Shown here piece after piece: positions 22,794 to 31,835 of a stretch of DNA of 35,365 nucleotides. The notes under the pieces were generated by a model, which searched no databases, was not told the DNA's origin, and saw nothing but the letters and a program-made list of their open reading frames with translations. Position 1 is the stretch's first letter, and each line of letters starts with the position of its first letter. Position numbers and translations under genes: made by a program. The stretch covers positions 1-35,365 of the forward strand of contig DASYYE010000550.1 of NCBI GenBank assembly GCA_035946955.1. The letters run 5' to 3'. The stretch comes from DASYYE01 sp035946955. GTDB lineage: Bacteria; Actinomycetota; Actinomycetes; Streptosporangiales; Streptosporangiaceae.

Positions 22794-25343
22794 CTATCTC
22801 TGCGAGGTCGGGGCAGCGGCCAGTTCGACCTCGGTCCGGTGCTCCGGTGCCTCACGGATGACGAGTTCCTGGACGCTTCCGGCGCGGCGCAGGTCGGGTT
22901 CTGCCAGCCGGAGCGCGGCGGCCAGGTCGGCGGTGTCCTCGACCACAACCGAGGCGACCTCGCTGCGCTGCGACAGCTTGTGCTCTGACTTGGCCTTGCG
23001 GATGTCGGCTAGCACGGAGCTGGCCACGTCCAGGACCGCGGGGTCAGCCTGCGCCGCCGCGCTGGGCAGGTCGGCGGTGCTCGGCCACAGTGCCTGGTGG
23101 ATCGAGCCGTCCTGCCACCAGGACCACGCTTCCTCGGTCACGAACGGCATGAACGGCGCGAACAGCCGTAGCAGCGTGGACAGGGCGGCCCGCAGCGCGG
23201 CCTGGGCTGACCGGCCCGCCGCTCCCCCCTCGTAGGCGCGTGCCTTGACCAGCTCCAGGTAGTCATCACAGAACCGCCAGAAGAAACCCTCCGTGCGTTC
23301 CAGTGCCCGGTGGTAGCTGTAAGCGGCAAAGGACTCCGTCGCGTCGGCCACCACCGACCCGAGCTGGTTCAGCATGGCCAGGTCCAGCGCCTCCGTGACC
23401 TCAGCGCCGGCGCCCGGCGAACCGAGGCCGAGCACGAACTTGGACGCGTTGAGGACCTTGACAGCCAGGCGGCGGCCCACCTTCATCTGCCCCTGGTCCG
23501 CGGCGGTGTCCGCGCCCGGAGCGGCACGGCACGCCCAGTACCGCAGCCCGTCCGCGCCGTAGGCCTCCACCAGCGGCATGGGGGTGAGCACGTTGCCGAT
23601 GGACTTCGACATCTTCTTGCGGTCCGGATCCAGGATCCAGCCGTTGATGAGGGCGTGCTGCCACGGCAGGACGCCATGCTCCAGGTGCGAGCGCAGCAGG
23701 GTGGAGAAGAGCCAGGTCCGGATGATCTCAGGGCCCTGCGGCCGCAGGTCCGTTGGGAAGACCAGCGCGAACAGTTCCGGGTCGTCCTCCCAGTGCGCGG
23801 CGATCTGCGGGGTCAGTGACGAGGTGGCCCAGGTGTCCATGATGTCGGGGTCGCCCACGAAACCACCGGGGACTCCCCGATGTGCCTGCGTGTAACCGGG
23901 CGGGACGTCGGTGGCCGGGTCCACAGGCAGAGCCGGTTCCTCAGGCAGGATCAGCTCGTCCCACAGCGTCTCGCCGGAGTCGCCGACCCGGTACCAGACC
24001 GGGAACGGCACGCCGAAGTAGCGCTGCCGGCTGATCAGCCAGTCGGTGTTCAGGCCCTCCACCCAGTGCTCGTAACGCAGCCGCATGAAGTCCGGGTGCC
24101 ACTGCAACTGGCGGCCGAGCTTGATCAGGGTGCCGCGCAGTCCGGGGTCGCGGGCGCCATTGCGGATGTACCACTGGCGGCTGGTCACGATCTCCAGCGG
24201 CCGGTCGCCCTTTTCGTAGAACTTGACCTGGTGCTTGATGGGCTGCGGCTCACCGAGCAGGCAACCGGCCTCCCGCAGCAGGTCCACCATGCGACGGCGT
24301 GCCTGGACCGATGTCTTGCCAGCCAGTTCGGCATAGGCATGGCCGTCGCCGAGCCAGCCCGGGGTCTCCTCCTGGAAACGGCCATCACGGCGGAGGACCG
24401 ACCGCAGCGGCAGGCCGAGTTCGCGCCACCACACCACATCGGTGAAGTCACCGAACGTGCAGATCATGGCGATGCCCGTACCCTTGTCCGGCTCGGCGAG
24501 CCGGTGGGCGATGACCGGCACCCGCACCCCGAAGACCGGAGTGAGGACCTCAGTACCGAACAGCGAGCGGTACCTGTCGTCGTCGGGGTGTGCGACCAGC
24601 GCCACACAGGAGGGCAGCAACTCCGGGCGGGTCGTGTCGACCTCGACCGGCACGCCGCCATCCACCCGGGGGAAGGCGAGCCGGTGGAACGCCCCCTGGA
24701 CTTCGCGGTCTTCGAACTCCGCCTGGGCCACGGCTGTCTGGAAGTCGATGTCCCACATGGTGGGTGCCTCTGCGGCGTGCGCCTCGCCACGGCTGAGGTT
24801 GCGCAGGAAGGCGCGCTGCGACACGCGGCGGGCTCGGTCGCTGACGGTCGCGTAGGTCAGCGTCCAGTCCACCGACAGGCCGACGGTCCGCCACTGCTGC
24901 TCAAAGGCCTCCTCGAACTCGGCGGTCAACTGCTGGCACAGGGCCACGAAGTTCGGGCGTGAGATGACACGCTGCTCGCCTTTGCTAGTCCCGCTCTCGG
25001 TCACCACGAGTGCCGGGTCGTATGGGACCGACGGGTCGCACCGGACCCCGTAATGGTGCTGCACCCGTCGCTCAGTGGGCAGCCCGTTGTCATCCCAGCC
25101 CATGGGGTAGAACACGGCACGGCCACACATGCGCCGGAACCTGGCAATGGCATCTACCTGGACATAGCCGAAAACGGTCCCCAGGTGGAGAGAACCGCTA
25201 ATCGTCGGCGGCGGAGTGTCGATCGAGTAAACCTCGTCGCGACCCCTGGCCCGGTCAAAACGGTAGGTGCCCTGATCCTGCCACCAGGCACCCCACTTCA
25301 ACTCAAGGCCGTCAAGTGACGGCTTGTCAGGGATGGTTGCCAT
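22794..25343 (-). CDS. valS: Valyl-tRNA synthetase
   Basis: An 849-residue class I aminoacyl-tRNA synthetase that charges tRNA-Val. The Rossmann fold signature reads TPPPTISGSLHLGTVFGY, with HLGT in place of the usual HIGH. The valine-type context YPMGWDDNGLPTERRVQ follows. The editing (CP1) domain is present around TTRPELLPSCVALVAHPDDD and GIAMICTFGD. The second signature is intact, DPDRKKMSKSIGNVL. The C-terminal anticodon-binding helices and a short tail are present, so the enzyme looks complete. The sequence type (WDDNGLPTERRVQ, SVDWTLTYATV) is that of the non-E. coli-like valS found in some actinomycetes. ATG 25343 lies seven bases after TACCCT, a leaderless arrangement. It is divergent from a frameshifted leuS. 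Whether it is the only valS of the genome cannot be told. Confidence 0.93.
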   Translation of the reverse strand: MATIPDKPSLDGLELKWGAWWQDQGTYRFDRARGRDEVYSIDTPPPTISGSLHLGTVFGYVQVDAIARFRRMCGRAVFYPMGWDDNGLPTERRVQHHYGVRCDPSVPYDPALVVTESGTSKGEQRVISRPNFVALCQQLTAEFEEAFEQQWRTVGLSVDWTLTYATVSDRARRVSQRAFLRNLSRGEAHAAEAPTMWDIDFQTAVAQAEFEDREVQGAFHRLAFPRVDGGVPVEVDTTRPELLPSCVALVAHPDDDRYRSLFGTEVLTPVFGVRVPVIAHRLAEPDKGTGIAMICTFGDFTDVVWWRELGLPLRSVLRRDGRFQEETPGWLGDGHAYAELAGKTSVQARRRMVDLLREAGCLLGEPQPIKHQVKFYEKGDRPLEIVTSRQWYIRNGARDPGLRGTLIKLGRQLQWHPDFMRLRYEHWVEGLNTDWLISRQRYFGVPFPVWYRVGDSGETLWDELILPEEPALPVDPATDVPPGYTQAHRGVPGGFVGDPDIMDTWATSSLTPQIAAHWEDDPELFALVFPTDLRPQGPEIIRTWLFSTLLRSHLEHGVLPWQHALINGWILDPDRKKMSKSIGNVLTPMPLVEAYGADGLRYWACRAAPGADTAADQGQMKVGRRLAVKVLNASKFVLGLGSPGAGAEVTEALDLAMLNQLGSVVADATESFAAYSYHRALERTEGFFWRFCDDYLELVKARAYEGGAAGRSAQAALRAALSTLLRLFAPFMPFVTEEAWSWWQDGSIHQALWPSTADLPSAAAQADPAVLDVASSVLADIRKAKSEHKLSQRSEVASVVVEDTADLAAALRLAEPDLRRAGSVQELVIREAPEHRTEVELAAAPTSQR

Positions 25344-25350
25344 GGCGAGT

Positions 25351-25356
25351 AGGGTA
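25351..25356 (-). promoter_or_regulatory. Putative -10 box of valS (leaderless)
   Basis: TACCCT on the minus strand ends seven bases before the valS ATG. The same hexamer appears on the plus strand at 25414-25419 in the leuS direction, so the divergent region has two similar, oppositely oriented boxes. Confidence 0.45.
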
Positions 25357-25494
25357 GCCGACCCCGGTCTGGACTCCGGTCTTAATTTCCTGGCCGCTGC
25401 CGCTAGGACGCCCTACCCTGAGGCGGGGCGGCGACGGGCCGCCCTCAGCAGCCGCTGACATGCGCCACTCCCGGCCGGACATGCGAGCGCAGAC

Positions 25495-27988
<2,494 letters not shown>

Positions 27989-28034
27989 GACCAGGGGCGG
28001 ACTCCAGGACCGGAACCGGGGTAGAGAACCATAC

Positions 28035-28391
28035 ATGGGTCGTGAACCTGGGCCCGGCGACCAGGGCCGCATAGATGAACCTGTCCCGGACCTGGCGGAC
28101 TTCGACGACGGCGGTGAAGCAGTCTGCTGGGCGCACCTGGTGTGCCCAGAGTGCGGGGCCGTTATCAGCGAGGGCCACCTGCCAGGCTGCGGCCATGGCG
28201 ATGCCCCCGCTCGGTCAGGCGGCCATCCCGCGTTATCCGGTCAGGCAGTCACCCGGCAGCAACTGCTGACCCGAGGTCGCCACCAGCCCAGGCGGCCACT
28301 AACCCCTGGACGGCGGTGCGCTTCAGCAGGCTGGTCGCGACGCGGCCCACGTAGCTGCGCTCACACCCAGGCTTGGCGAGTTCCGCGATGA
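28035..28391 (+). CDS. Small hypothetical protein with a CxxC motif
   Basis: A 118-codon frame whose first 55 or so residues look like a real actinobacterial protein: an acidic segment (IDEPVPDLADFDDGG) followed by CWAHLVCPECGAVISEGHLPGC, which could bind zinc through C-x-x-C and the later His and Cys. The remainder is Arg/Pro/Gly-rich, has no family look and overlaps a better supported gene on the other strand from 28249 on. Either the true protein ended near 28200 and was extended by a frameshift, or the overlap is real. The ATG follows TAGAGA by seven bases, compatible with a leaderless start. It comes 46 bases after leuS and could be co-transcribed with it. Function unknown. Confidence 0.5.
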   Translation: MGREPGPGDQGRIDEPVPDLADFDDGGEAVCWAHLVCPECGAVISEGHLPGCGHGDAPARSGGHPALSGQAVTRQQLLTRGRHQPRRPLTPGRRCASAGWSRRGPRSCAHTQAWRVPR

Positions 28392-28524
28392 TGTCGGCTG
28401 CTGCGCATCGTGAGTAGCCTGCTGCCTTGAGCGCATCCGCGAGGGCTGCGGCGTGGAGGGCATCGATCTCCAGGGGCTGACTGAGGTCAGTCACGTGCCC
28501 CTTGCAGAGAATTTCGCCGTTCAT
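28249..28524 (-). CDS. Small hypothetical protein
   Basis: A 91-residue protein I do not recognise. It is helical and Ala-rich (LHAAALADALKAAGYSRCAAADIIAELAKPG) and lacks a signal peptide, membrane helix or metal motif. A strong Shine-Dalgarno (GAGGAGGG on the minus strand) stands eight bases before the ATG, which supports real translation. That ribosome site lies inside a hairpin (28530-28547), so translation may be controlled. The 3' part overlaps the end of the opposite frame at 28035-28391. It is divergent from an ECF sigma gene. Confidence 0.55.
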   Translation of the reverse strand: MNGEILCKGHVTDLSQPLEIDALHAAALADALKAAGYSRCAAADIIAELAKPGCERSYVGRVATSLLKRTAVQGLVAAWAGGDLGSAVAAG

Positions 28525-28529
28525 GCGAG

Positions 28530-28547
28530 GGCCCTCCTCAGGAGGCC
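28530..28547 (-). promoter_or_regulatory. Hairpin covering the ribosome site of the 91-residue gene
   Basis: On the minus strand GGCCTCC pairs with GGAGGGCC (one bulged G) around a short loop. The right arm is the Shine-Dalgarno sequence itself. Confidence 0.4.
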
Positions 28548-28701
28548 TGACCCGCTCACCAGGTCTCGGGACCGACTAAAGCACTTAGGGACGGAGCGCT
28601 TGGGAGGCTGCGAGCGTTACTGCCACCAGGTCACGGTTTGGACTACCGCAGCAGACCGATTTCGGGCAGCACCGTCGTTTCTGCATGCAGCGGGCGGAAA
28701 C

Positions 28702-29277
28702 ATGGCAATACTGGTCACCGTGATCGGCGGTGCGTTCGCAGCCACGCTCGCCCGCGCCCAAAGCGGTGACGAGGAGGCTTTCGCCTGCCTGTTCCGCGAC
28801 ATCCAGCCAGCACTCCTGCGTTACCTGCGGGTCATCGCACCGCAGGACGCGGAGGATGTGGCCAGCCAGACGTGGCTCGAGGTCGTGGCCGGGCTGGACC
28901 GGTTCACGGGCAGCGAGGAGGCGTTCCGCGCCTGGCTGTTCACGATCGCACGTCACCGTTCGGTCGACGCCGGCCGCAAGCGGGCACGCCGGCCGACCGT
29001 TCCGCTGACCGAGGGGGACGAGGGCGCGGGGCCGGCCGCGTCGGACACTGCCGACCTGGCGCTGGAGCGTGACTCGGTGCGGGCGGTGCTGAAGCTGATC
29101 TCCTCGCAACTGCCTCGGGAGCAGGCGGAGATCATCATGCTGCGGGTGGTGGCGGGCCTGGACACCCACGCGGTCGCGGAGATCGTCGGCAAGACCCCCG
29201 GTGCGGTCCGCGTGGCCGCGCACCGGGGCCTTCGCCGGCTCGCTGGTTCAGTGGACAGGGCAGGTGTAACACAGTGA
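28702..29277 (+). CDS. ECF-type RNA polymerase sigma factor
   Basis: A 191-residue sigma-70 family factor. Region 2 is at about residues 25-95 (GDEEAFACLFRDIQPALLRYL, PQDAEDVASQTWLEVV, FRAWLFTIARHRSVDAGRK). An acidic Ala/Gly-rich linker follows (about 100-120), and region 4 is at about 125-185 (LPREQAEIIMLRVVAGLDTHAVAEIVGKTPGAVRVAAHRGLRRL). ATG 28702 is chosen because the homology begins there; GTG 28720 is a possible alternative, and the upstream GGCGGAAA is only a weak ribosome site. Its stop overlaps the GTG start of the next gene (GTGA at 29274-29277), making a coupled sigma/regulator pair, the third such pair in this window. Confidence 0.9.
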   Translation: MAILVTVIGGAFAATLARAQSGDEEAFACLFRDIQPALLRYLRVIAPQDAEDVASQTWLEVVAGLDRFTGSEEAFRAWLFTIARHRSVDAGRKRARRPTVPLTEGDEGAGPAASDTADLALERDSVRAVLKLISSQLPREQAEIIMLRVVAGLDTHAVAEIVGKTPGAVRVAAHRGLRRLAGSVDRAGVTQ

Positions 29278-29954
29278 GTGGGCGGCACGCTTCCTCCAGT
29301 GAGATGCCTGGGTTCTACGTCCCCGGCCGGCCTGGCAATGACCTGGACGAGCCACTGCTGGACGCACTCCTGAGCGGGAAGCCGATATCGCCGGAGGCTT
29401 CGCCGCAGGTGAGTGCGGTGGCCGACATGCTTGCCATCCTGTCCGGCCGTCCAGAGCCCGGCGAGTTGGCCGGGGAGAGGGCCGCGCGGCTGGCCTATGC
29501 CAGCCGGCGTTCTCCGGTCGTCATCTCACACGCTGCCCGTCGGCCGACCCGGCGGAGGTCCTGGCTTACCGTCCGACCGGCCAGGCTCATCGCTGTGGGG
29601 CTGATGGCAGCGCTCGGGCTGGGTGGCACTGCCGCGGCTTACGCTGGCGCGCTGCCCGGCCCGATTCAGAGTTTCGCGCACCGCACGATTGGCGCCCCTG
29701 CGGCACCCCACGCCGCCCCAACCGGGCCGTCCCGGCCGCAGCCGGGCAGTAGTCAGGGCCCCCCGCGGCCGAGGTCCACGGCGACCCAGGCCGCCCACCA
29801 GGCGCATGGCAGGCGGCCCCAGAGCCACCACGCTCACCCAGTGGCACCGCACGGGCAGGGACACACCCACCCCGCGACTGGGCATGGCGGGTCAAACCAG
29901 GGCCACCACACCCATACCAGGGCCCACCACACCAGCACCCACAGCACTCCCTGA
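29274..29954 (+). CDS. Membrane protein with His-rich tail, probable sigma-factor regulator
   Basis: A 226-residue protein coupled to the upstream ECF sigma gene by a GTGA overlap. The N-terminal 95 residues are cytoplasmic (LLDALLSGKPISPEASPQV, a segment common in proteins paired with such sigma factors). One transmembrane helix is at about 103-122 (ARLIAVGLMAALGLGGTAAAYAG), followed by the segment ALPGPIQSFAHRTIGAPA seen in related actinobacterial proteins. The tail from about 140 is a low-complexity His/Pro/Ser/Gly stretch with many His residues (HGRRPQSHHAH, HHTHTRAHHTSTHS). The tail would lie outside the membrane and could bind metal ions such as zinc, copper or nickel, but this is inference. 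No zinc anti-sigma motif is present. Confidence 0.82.
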   Translation: MSGRHASSSEMPGFYVPGRPGNDLDEPLLDALLSGKPISPEASPQVSAVADMLAILSGRPEPGELAGERAARLAYASRRSPVVISHAARRPTRRRSWLTVRPARLIAVGLMAALGLGGTAAAYAGALPGPIQSFAHRTIGAPAAPHAAPTGPSRPQPGSSQGPPRPRSTATQAAHQAHGRRPQSHHAHPVAPHGQGHTHPATGHGGSNQGHHTHTRAHHTSTHSTP

Positions 29955-29971
29955 CCATCCCGCAGGCAGTT

Positions 29972-29988
29972 CCGCACCTGCGGTGCGG
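29972..29988 (+). terminator. Weak hairpin after the sigma/His-tail pair
   Basis: CCGCAC (29972-29977) and GTGCGG (29983-29988) form a six-base stem followed by TCTTCC, 18 bases beyond the stop. Confidence 0.35.
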
Positions 29989-30122
29989 TCTTCCCTGACC
30001 GCGGTGGTTCTTACTGCTCTGTGCAGTACAGAACATGGGGTGTCTCCGCACGTCAGGGCGCTGTGAGCGCCGCCGGGTGATGCCCATTTCTCACATTCCC
30101 TCACAGGAGTCCGGGCACCTGA

Positions 30123-30506
30123 TCAGGCGCCCCGCAGACCGGCCAGGGCGTCCCGTGCGGTGGCCAAATCCTCTGGCCTGGTGCGAATGTAGTGCTGCAG
30201 CGCGACGGCGCCGCCGTCGGCGTGGCCAGTCCACGCGGCCACGATGGCGAGTGAGCCCCCGCCGCTGTTGAGGAGGTAGCTCAGGGTGCTGTGCCGGGCG
30301 TGGTACAGCTTGATCTTGCGGACCTCGGCCCGTCCCACCAGCGAGTAGGCCTGCGCGGGCACCAGCCAGCGCCCGGCCATGCTGGCGATGTGGTCTAGCT
30401 CGCCAAGGATGTCGTCACGCGCCCGGCACGGGGCCATCGTGTCCAGCACCAGTGAGCGGGCCCGCCCGGCCCGCTCAGCCAGCTCCCGTGCTTCCTGTCC
30501 TGTCAC
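30123..30506 (-). CDS. Tyrosine recombinase catalytic fragment
   Basis: A 127-residue protein that holds only the end of a tyrosine recombinase (phage integrase) catalytic domain. Visible are the box II motif His69-x-Arg71-His72 (LYHARHSTLSYLL), Gly94-His95 (WTGHADGG) and the nucleophile Tyr106 (LQHYIRTR). The first catalytic Arg, the core-binding and the arm-binding domains are missing. It is not a simple random truncation: a GTG start at 30506 has a good ribosome site (AGGGGAG, four bases upstream) and overlaps the preceding gene by 32 bases. It may be a decayed integrase, or a short protein reused with its neighbours. No matching att direct repeats could be identified by eye. Confidence 0.7.
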   Translation of the reverse strand: MTGQEARELAERAGRARSLVLDTMAPCRARDDILGELDHIASMAGRWLVPAQAYSLVGRAEVRKIKLYHARHSTLSYLLNSGGGSLAIVAAWTGHADGGAVALQHYIRTRPEDLATARDALAGLRGA

Positions 30507-30714
30507 TGCTCTCCCCTGCGGTGCCCGGTTCCCATTCCCTGACTCGCTTGTCCAGCTCAGCCGCGCTGTGTGCCCGCACCGTCGCCACGCTGTCCCGCCG
30601 ACGTGCCAGCCAGAGCGTCCCGCCCACCACACGCCCCGTGACGAAGAACTCCCAGCGCTGGCCGTGGGTGTGCCGCAGCATCGCAAGCTGGTCGGTCTCC
30701 GGAGTGGTGGTCAT
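30475..30714 (-). CDS. Small hypothetical protein next to the recombinase fragment
   Basis: A 79-residue protein of unknown family: MTTTPETDQLAMLRHTHGQR followed by WEFFVTGRVVGGTLWLARR and an Arg-rich, then Gly/Ser/Thr-rich tail. The Trp and beta-like segments in the middle suggest a small beta domain. The ATG at 30712-30714 overlaps the stop of the ATPase-like gene (ATGA), and its own 3' end overlaps the recombinase fragment by 32 bases, so the three are one transcription unit. The overlaps and the plausible start are the main support. Confidence 0.6.
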   Translation of the reverse strand: MTTTPETDQLAMLRHTHGQRWEFFVTGRVVGGTLWLARRRDSVATVRAHSAAELDKRVREWEPGTAGESSDRTGSTGAG

Positions 30715-31004
30715 GGCCGCCAGTCCGCGATGATCGCCCAGACGGTTTTCCCTGAGCCGTCTGGGCACAGCTCCACCCCGTGGTAGGCGCTCAGCGCCTC
30801 CACCAGCACCAGGCCCCGGCCGCTGACGGCGTCTGGCTCCGGCTCCTGTGGCTGCGGGATGCCCTCAGCGGCGTCCCAGACTTCGATGACGACGCACTCA
30901 CCGTCGGTGCGCACACCCAGCCGCACAGGAGGCGGCCCGGGGTGGTGCTGGCCCCCGTACCAGCACCCGTCCAGCCCTTCGCTTGCCGCAATGGCGTTGG
31001 TCAC
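30711..31004 (-). pseudogene. N-terminally truncated histidine-kinase-like ATPase (anti-sigma type)
   Basis: A 97-residue frame that contains the later part of a GHKL ATPase of the RsbW/anti-sigma type: the N box VTNAIAAS at its very start, the G1 region VWDAAEGIPQ, the G2 region GRGLVLVEALSAYHGVEL and SGKTVWAII. Just upstream in the same frame the codons read L-A-C-E-L before VTNAI, and immediately before them is a TGA, so the helix and strand that normally precede the N box are gone. This indicates a 5' truncation at about 31018. The gene may still be translated from GTG 31002-31004 because the next two genes overlap it in ATGA fashion. Without its N-terminal part, ATP binding is doubtful. 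An intact relative lies at 33391. Confidence 0.65.
30736..30766. repeat. Perfect 10-base inverted repeat inside the truncated ATPase gene
   Basis: GCCCAGACGG (30736-30745) and CCGTCTGGGC (30757-30766) around an 11-base loop. It could be a structural accident, a recombination site or a terminator. Confidence 0.6.
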
Positions 31005-31163
31005 AAGCTCGCAAGCTAATCATGAAAGTATGCTTCTTTCCCGAACTAACGTCGCAGGTCAGTTCTCGTACCGGCCTGGTCGACCCGGTGTGCCACGGCC
31101 TACGACTGGGGGCCTTGCGCCCGTCTGGCCTGGGGACGCCTGCGCATGCGTCTTGTCCGCCCG

Positions 31164-31169
31164 TAGGCT
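31164..31169 (+). promoter_or_regulatory. Putative -10 box of the HAD gene (leaderless)
   Basis: TAGGCT ends six bases before the ATG at 31176; there is no ribosome site between them. Confidence 0.5.
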
Positions 31170-31175
31170 TGCGTC

Positions 31176-31835
31176 ATGATCCGTGCTGTCGTGTTCGACG
31201 TTGGGGAAACGCTAGTCGACGAGACGAGGGAGTACGGCACGTGGGCCGATTGGCTGAATGTGCCGAGACACACGTTCTCAGCGGTTTTCGGGGCTGTCAT
31301 TGCGATGGGCAAGGACTACCGCGACGTGTTCCAGTATTTCCAGCCGGGATTTGACCTGGAGAGTGAACGCCAGCGCCGCGCGGACGCTGGGAAACCCGAG
31401 AACTTCGATGAGAGTGACCTGTATGCCGATGTTCGTCCGTGCATGAGTGCTCTGCGGGACATGGGTATTTGGGTGGGGGTCGCTGGCAACCAGACCTCGC
31501 GGGCAGGCAAGATTCTCCATGGACTCAACCTGCCGGCGGACATGATTGCCACATCTGATGACCTGGGCGTAAGCAAACCCGATGCGTCGTTCTTTCAGGC
31601 GGTTATCGACACTGTCCCGTGCGAGGCTGGCGCAATCGTGTATGTCGGGGACCGTCTCGACAACGACCTAAAACCTGCGAGGCAGGCCGGGATGCAGACC
31701 GCCTTTGTGTGCCGAGGGCCATGGGGGAGAATATGGAAGGATCACCCGGATATGGCAGAGGTTGCTGATTGGCAGGTGATGTCGCTTGCCGAGATACCGT
31801 CATTGGTGGCCTCGGTCAGCCCGTCACTGCATTGA
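31176..31835 (+). CDS. HAD-family hydrolase
   Basis: A 219-residue haloacid-dehalogenase-type hydrolase. Motif I is VVFDVGETLVDE with the nucleophile Asp8; the usual second Asp is Gly10, as in the DVGxTL subgroup, so the reaction need not be that of a standard phosphatase. Motif II is in GVAGNQTS, motif III is the Lys of GVSKPD, and motif IV is VGDRLDNDL. The cap region lies between residues about 15 and 95. The substrate cannot be predicted. The 3' end overlaps the convergent XRE regulator by 20 bases. Codon use here is visibly less GC-biased than in the operons to the left, suggesting separate acquisition. Confidence 0.9.
   Translation: MIRAVVFDVGETLVDETREYGTWADWLNVPRHTFSAVFGAVIAMGKDYRDVFQYFQPGFDLESERQRRADAGKPENFDESDLYADVRPCMSALRDMGIWVGVAGNQTSRAGKILHGLNLPADMIATSDDLGVSKPDASFFQAVIDTVPCEAGAIVYVGDRLDNDLKPARQAGMQTAFVCRGPWGRIWKDHPDMAEVADWQVMSLAEIPSLVASVSPSLH

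Noticed and set aside
23880..24962. A 360-codon plus-strand frame opposite valS
   Set aside because: It is an antisense shadow of the synthetase; no motif or ribosome site supports it.
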